Assembly (NCBI GenBank): GCA_030669305.1
Contig: DAOVDU010000004.1
Location: 1-55,115, forward strand
DNA: 55,115 bases
Reading direction: 5' to 3'
DNA from: Candidatus Aminicenantota bacterium
Lineage (GTDB): Bacteria; Acidobacteriota; Aminicenantia; Aminicenantales; Aminicenantaceae
Made by a program: the position numbers and the translations under genes. The notes beneath the pieces were generated by a model, which was not told where the DNA came from, ran no database searches, and saw nothing but the letters and a program-made list of their open reading frames with translations. Shown one piece after another: positions 51,867 through 55,115 of the stretch; position 1 is the stretch's first letter, and every line of letters begins with the position of its first letter.

Positions 51867-52118
51867 ATGGCTGGATATAACACAGAAGTCTCACACAAAG
51901 GATCAACCTTTCACGTTCAAACACAAGACAAAGGAATAAACGCTCATTATATCGAATCTATCATCTATAAATCCGGAAAAGTTCTCTCTTCTCGAAGAAC
52001 TTTTTACACATCTTTCCTCAACAGCCTTTATCTCAAAGATAAAATCACTCAAATCATAGAAGAACAACACAAAGCAATCCTCAATGAAATATCAGAGGGC
52101 AAATTTGATCATTTATGA
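51867..52118 (+). CDS. Small conserved-looking protein of unknown function
   Basis: This 83-aa protein begins MAGYNTEVSHKGSTFHVQTQ and continues with a beta-rich part (IESIIYKSGKVLSSRRTFY) and a helical end (DKITQIIEEQHKAILNEI). Codon use resembles its neighbours, and AGGG lies about 13 nt before the ATG. I believe similar short ORFs occur in related anaerobes, but no function is known to me. The compact beta-then-helix layout looks like a real folded protein. It lies alone upstream of the array before polA. Confidence 0.65.
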   Translation: MAGYNTEVSHKGSTFHVQTQDKGINAHYIESIIYKSGKVLSSRRTFYTSFLNSLYLKDKITQIIEEQHKAILNEISEGKFDHL

Positions 52119-52123
52119 TTTCT

Positions 52124-52247
52124 GTTAATCGGTTAGTCTGTTAATCGGTTAATCTGTTAGACGGTTTGTCGGTTATTTTAATTTAAATATTTAACAGATT
52201 AACTGACTAACAGATTAACTGATTAACAGACTAACTGACCAACTGAC
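52124..52247. repeat. 8-nt periodic GTTAATCG array with long inverted arms
   Basis: The left half (52125-52175) is about six 8-nt units of GTTAATCG/GTTAGTCT type. The right half (52195-52245) is the complementary GATTAACTGACTAACA type. Together they can form a long imperfect hairpin around an A+T-rich loop directly before the polA ATG. The same unit occurs next to valS and after polA (54930-54950). Confidence 0.75.
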
Positions 52248-52248
52248 A

Positions 52249-54927
52249 ATGATGAAAGAAAAAAAAATTTTTTTAATCGACGGCAATTCTCTCCTTTACC
52301 GCTCTTTTTATGCCATTCAACATCTATCTACTTCTCAAGGATTTCCGACCAATGCTATTTATGGTTTCATCACCATGCTCAGAAAGTTCAAAGAGAGAGA
52401 AAAACCTCGCTACCTTGGAATAGTCTTCGACACCAAAGGGCCTACTATCCGTCACAAAGCCTTCAAAGATTATAAAGCTCACCGTAAACCGATGCCAGAG
52501 GATTTAGTCATTCAGATACCAGTCCTAAAAAAAATCATCAAAGCCATGAAAATTCCCTTTTATGAACACGAAAACTATGAAGCAGACGATGTCCTGGGGA
52601 GCCTGGCATACAAGGCCTCCGCCCAAAATATACATTCTGTCATTGTTACTAGTGATAAAGATCTGCTCCAGCTCGTCGATAAGTCAATTACTGTCTACAA
52701 CCCTAAAAAAGAAATATATCTAGACGAAAAAAAAGTAAAAGAAGACTTCGGAGTTGCCCCTTCTCAGATTGTTGATGTCCTTGCTCTATGGGGCGATCCT
52801 TCTGATAATGTTCCAGGTGTACCCGGAATTGGAGAAAAAACGTCCAAAGAGTTGATTAATCTATTCGGCTCTCTCGATAACCTGTTGAGAAACCTTGATC
52901 AAATACAAAAAAAGCGACTGCGAGAAAAAATCGAGAACAATCTGGATCAGTTAAACCTGAGCCGCCAATTAGTAACAATCTATAAAGAATTAAACATAAA
53001 ACTCAGCCTGCAAGAACTCTCTGTATCCGAGCCAAACTATAAAGAGCTGACCCAGCTCTTTCAAGAATTAGGATTTTCTTCCCTTATATCTGAATATCTG
53101 AAGAAGCCACAAGGAATTAAAAAAAAATATAACTATATCTTAGAAGAAAAATCTCTATGCAACCTGATATCTCAAATAAAAAAAGCAAAATCCGTCTCCC
53201 TCGATACTGAAACAGACAGTCCATTCCCAACACAAGCCCGGTTAGTTGGGGTGTCTTTTGCCATAATACCAGGTAAAGCTTTCTACCTTCCTCTTCGCCA
53301 TGATTACCCCAATGCCCCAAAACAAATTCCAAAAGAAAAAGCCTTCCGCCTTCTTGAAGAGATTCTTACGGACTCCAGGATAAAAAAAATAGGACAAAAC
53401 ATCAAATATGATTATATCGTTCTTAAAAGAGAAGGAATTTCTCTTCAAGGTATAGATCTAGATACAATGGTAATTTCCTATCTCTTAGAGCCAAACTGGG
53501 GAAAACACAATTTAAACAAGCTAGCCTTAACCTATCTCCAGGTCAGAACCATCCCTTACCATGATATTGTAGGGAAAGGGAAGAATGAAGTCACAATGAA
53601 TGCCGTAGATATCAAGCAGGTAGCTCCTTATGCCTGCCAGGATGCAGATGTTGCTCTTCAACTTAGCTCAATGCTCTGGCCTAACCTCCAAGAAAAAAAA
53701 CTGGACACCCTTTACAAAAAAATCGAACTCCCCCTTATTGAAGTTCTTGCTGATATGGAAATTGCAGGTGTAAGGATTGATTCTGAAGCCTTAATAAAGT
53801 TGTCTGCAGAGCTTCAGGAGGAACTTAATCGTCTAAAAAAGAAAATCTACTCATTCAGTTGTGGAGAATTCAACATCAACTCTCCACAACAGCTCGCACA
53901 TATCCTTTTCGATAAATTAAAACTTCCTCCATCCCGAAGGACAAAAATTACTAAGGGATATTCTACTGGTTTTGATGTCCTTCAAGAATTATCCAAGGAT
54001 TTTCCTATAGCTAAACATATCCTCGAATACAGGCAGCTTGCAAAACTCAAGTCAACCTATGCTGATTCTCTTCCTCTTCTTATCAACCCTGAAACAGGGA
54101 GAATTCACACTTCTTACAATCAGACAGTGGCGGCTACAGGAAGACTGTCCAGCAGTGATCCGAACCTCCAAAACATACCGGTTAGAGGGGAATGGGGACA
54201 GAGATTCCGTCAGGCTTTCATCCCTGCGCCGGACCATCTCTTTCTCTCGGCCGATTATTCGCAAATAGAACTCAGGGTTTTGGCGCATCTTTCCGAAGAT
54301 CCCGTTTTAATCGAGACTTTTCTCCACGACCGGGATATCCACCAAGAAACAGCAGATCAGGTTTTTGGAAGCTCCGCAGCTCTCTTCAAGGAGGAACAGC
54401 GCAGGAGAGCTAAGATAATCAATTTCAGTATCGTATACGGGGCATCCGCCTTTTCTCTGGCAAAAGAACTCGGGACTTCCAATTCTGAAGCCCAGAAATT
54501 TATTTATCTATATTATGAAAAATTCCCTCTAGTGAAGGAATTCCTGGAAAAGATTGTAAACGAAACAAGGGAAAAAGGATTCTCAGAAACTCTCTTTGGA
54601 AGGCAGCGGCAGGTCCCTGAGCTCAAGCATAAAGATAAATCTGTCCAACAGGCAGGACGCCGTATCGCTCTTAACACACCGATTCAAGGCACAGCTGCTG
54701 ACTTAATAAAAAAAGCAATGATCGACATCTGGCACGAGATCAGAAAGCACAATCTAAGGAGTAAAATGATTCTCCAAGTACATGATGAGCTTGTTTTCGA
54801 GGCACCAAAAGAGGAATGTGAAGAAATAGAGGCGCTAGTTAAAGAAAGAATGGAGAATGTTTTCCCCTTAAAAGTGCCTTTAAAAGTACATCTGGGATGG
54901 GGAATCAATTGGGCCGAGGCGAAATAG
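52249..54927 (+). CDS. polA: DNA polymerase I
   Basis: This 892-aa protein has a 5'-3' exonuclease domain (FLIDGNSLLYRSFYAI to about 290). The 3'-5' exonuclease domain keeps its catalytic residues (SLDTETDS, GQNIKYDY, YACQDADVAL), so proofreading should be active. The polymerase domain has motif A DYSQIELRVLAHL, RRRAKIINFSIVYG and motif C QVHDELVFEAP. It works in repair and Okazaki fragment processing. The start is ATG-ATG at 52249/52252 with no Shine-Dalgarno, because the preceding bases belong to the array. Confidence 0.96.
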   Translation: MMKEKKIFLIDGNSLLYRSFYAIQHLSTSQGFPTNAIYGFITMLRKFKEREKPRYLGIVFDTKGPTIRHKAFKDYKAHRKPMPEDLVIQIPVLKKIIKAMKIPFYEHENYEADDVLGSLAYKASAQNIHSVIVTSDKDLLQLVDKSITVYNPKKEIYLDEKKVKEDFGVAPSQIVDVLALWGDPSDNVPGVPGIGEKTSKELINLFGSLDNLLRNLDQIQKKRLREKIENNLDQLNLSRQLVTIYKELNIKLSLQELSVSEPNYKELTQLFQELGFSSLISEYLKKPQGIKKKYNYILEEKSLCNLISQIKKAKSVSLDTETDSPFPTQARLVGVSFAIIPGKAFYLPLRHDYPNAPKQIPKEKAFRLLEEILTDSRIKKIGQNIKYDYIVLKREGISLQGIDLDTMVISYLLEPNWGKHNLNKLALTYLQVRTIPYHDIVGKGKNEVTMNAVDIKQVAPYACQDADVALQLSSMLWPNLQEKKLDTLYKKIELPLIEVLADMEIAGVRIDSEALIKLSAELQEELNRLKKKIYSFSCGEFNINSPQQLAHILFDKLKLPPSRRTKITKGYSTGFDVLQELSKDFPIAKHILEYRQLAKLKSTYADSLPLLINPETGRIHTSYNQTVAATGRLSSSDPNLQNIPVRGEWGQRFRQAFIPAPDHLFLSADYSQIELRVLAHLSEDPVLIETFLHDRDIHQETADQVFGSSAALFKEEQRRRAKIINFSIVYGASAFSLAKELGTSNSEAQKFIYLYYEKFPLVKEFLEKIVNETREKGFSETLFGRQRQVPELKHKDKSVQQAGRRIALNTPIQGTAADLIKKAMIDIWHEIRKHNLRSKMILQVHDELVFEAPKEECEEIEALVKERMENVFPLKVPLKVHLGWGINWAEAK

Positions 54928-54978
54928 TATCTATTAGTCGGTTAGTCTGTTTCATTTCATTGGTTTTATATTAGAGGA

Positions 54979-55057
54979 TCATCTCCAAAAGAGTTGGTAG
55001 GATCATAAGGATTCAAGGGGTCAAGGGGTCAGGGATTCGAGTGAAATGCTTAAGAAT
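54979..55057 (+). repeat. 79-bp dispersed repeat, copy 2
   Basis: It is the reverse complement of 27027-27105 with three differences. It lies downstream of polA, after a short GTTAGTCT-type array. It ends at ATGCTTAAGAAT, the beginning of a short protein-like frame. Confidence 0.85.
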
Positions 55058-55102
55058 TACAAAGAATTAAAAGTTTGCACAGGAGGGAATAGGAGAGGTT
55101 GA
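55046..55102 (+). pseudogene. Truncated start of a four-helix-bundle (S23-type) protein
   Basis: The frame from 55046 reads MLKNYKELKV and then departs, ending at TGA after 18 codons. The first ten residues match the usual N-terminus of the four helix bundle / 23S intervening-sequence protein family as I remember it (normally about 120 aa). The rest is missing, so this is a remnant or a chance match. It cannot be judged beyond 55115. Confidence 0.3.
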
Positions 55103-55115
55103 GAGGATGCTCAAA

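Noticed and set aside
1-55115. tRNA or rRNA genes
   Set aside because: I looked for T-loop patterns (GTTCGAATCC type) and rRNA core motifs in the spacers and found none; a covariance search would be decisive.

Overview
This 55 kb window is chromosomal DNA of an A+T-rich, probably anaerobic and uncultured bacterium. Bacterial identity is clear from valS, dnaE, polA, rnr, rpmF, the acpP/fab genes and a cell-wall amidase. The abundance of Hdr-type iron-sulfur flavoproteins, an M16 peptidase pair, a cpgS-arcC-argF cluster and many repeat-filled spacers resembles Aminicenantes/Acidobacteriota-like genomes; that placement is inference from gene content only.

Region 1 (1-13.5 kb, mostly + strand) is an electron- and sulfur-transfer locus. 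It starts with a methyltransferase cut by the window edge and a decayed membrane-protein remnant. Next come a thioredoxin-reductase-like flavoprotein with degraded NADPH motifs, a full HdrA, a small CxxC thioredoxin-like protein, HdrC and HdrB. A fragment of a second methyltransferase copy and an ArsR-type regulator follow. Then come DsrE, TusA, MvhD, a short QmoA-like HdrA, a long QmoB-like HdrA, two FrhB/FdhB-like Fe-S proteins in tandem, a second MvhD and an IscU/NifU-like scaffold. There is no hydrogenase, formate dehydrogenase, Apr/Dsr reductase or lipoate-binding protein. The set looks like a soluble Qmo/Hdr-type complex coupled to a TusA/DsrE sulfur relay, of unknown substrate.

Region 2 (13.7-21 kb, +) holds a Cys-rich DUF6485-type protein, a radical SAM enzyme, a DUF6125-like protein, a methyltransferase, IlvE, TrmO, a repeat-rich spacer, and two overlapping secreted M16 peptidases (one active, one lacking the zinc site).

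Region 3 (21-27 kb, +) has a promoter-to-terminator unit with no convincing gene (candidate small RNA), then cpgS (apparent ATT start), arcC, argF and a 692-residue protein of unknown function with a Lys/Glu-rich tail.

Region 4 (27-40 kb, - strand) carries a SelB homologue that has lost its GTPase half, rnr, an unknown helical protein, coaX, birA, valS, a receiver-like protein without its phosphorylation residues, and dnaE.

Region 5 (40.3-45.3 kb, +) has apgM directly behind a strong promoter, an AMIN/amidase_3 protein, a Tat-exported DUF362 protein and a membrane polyferredoxin. Region 6 (45.5-51.6 kb, -) has etfBA and the yceD-rpmF-plsX-fabG-acpP-fabF cluster with a consensus promoter. Region 7 holds a small conserved ORF, polA and a terminal repeat.

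The spacers carry several repeat families: a hairpin repeat built on TTAAGGTT/CCTTAAAC units, 7-8-nt periodic arrays of different sequence, and a 79-bp repeat present in opposite orientation at 27.0 and 55.0 kb. No tRNA, rRNA, CRISPR array or intact insertion sequence was recognised.
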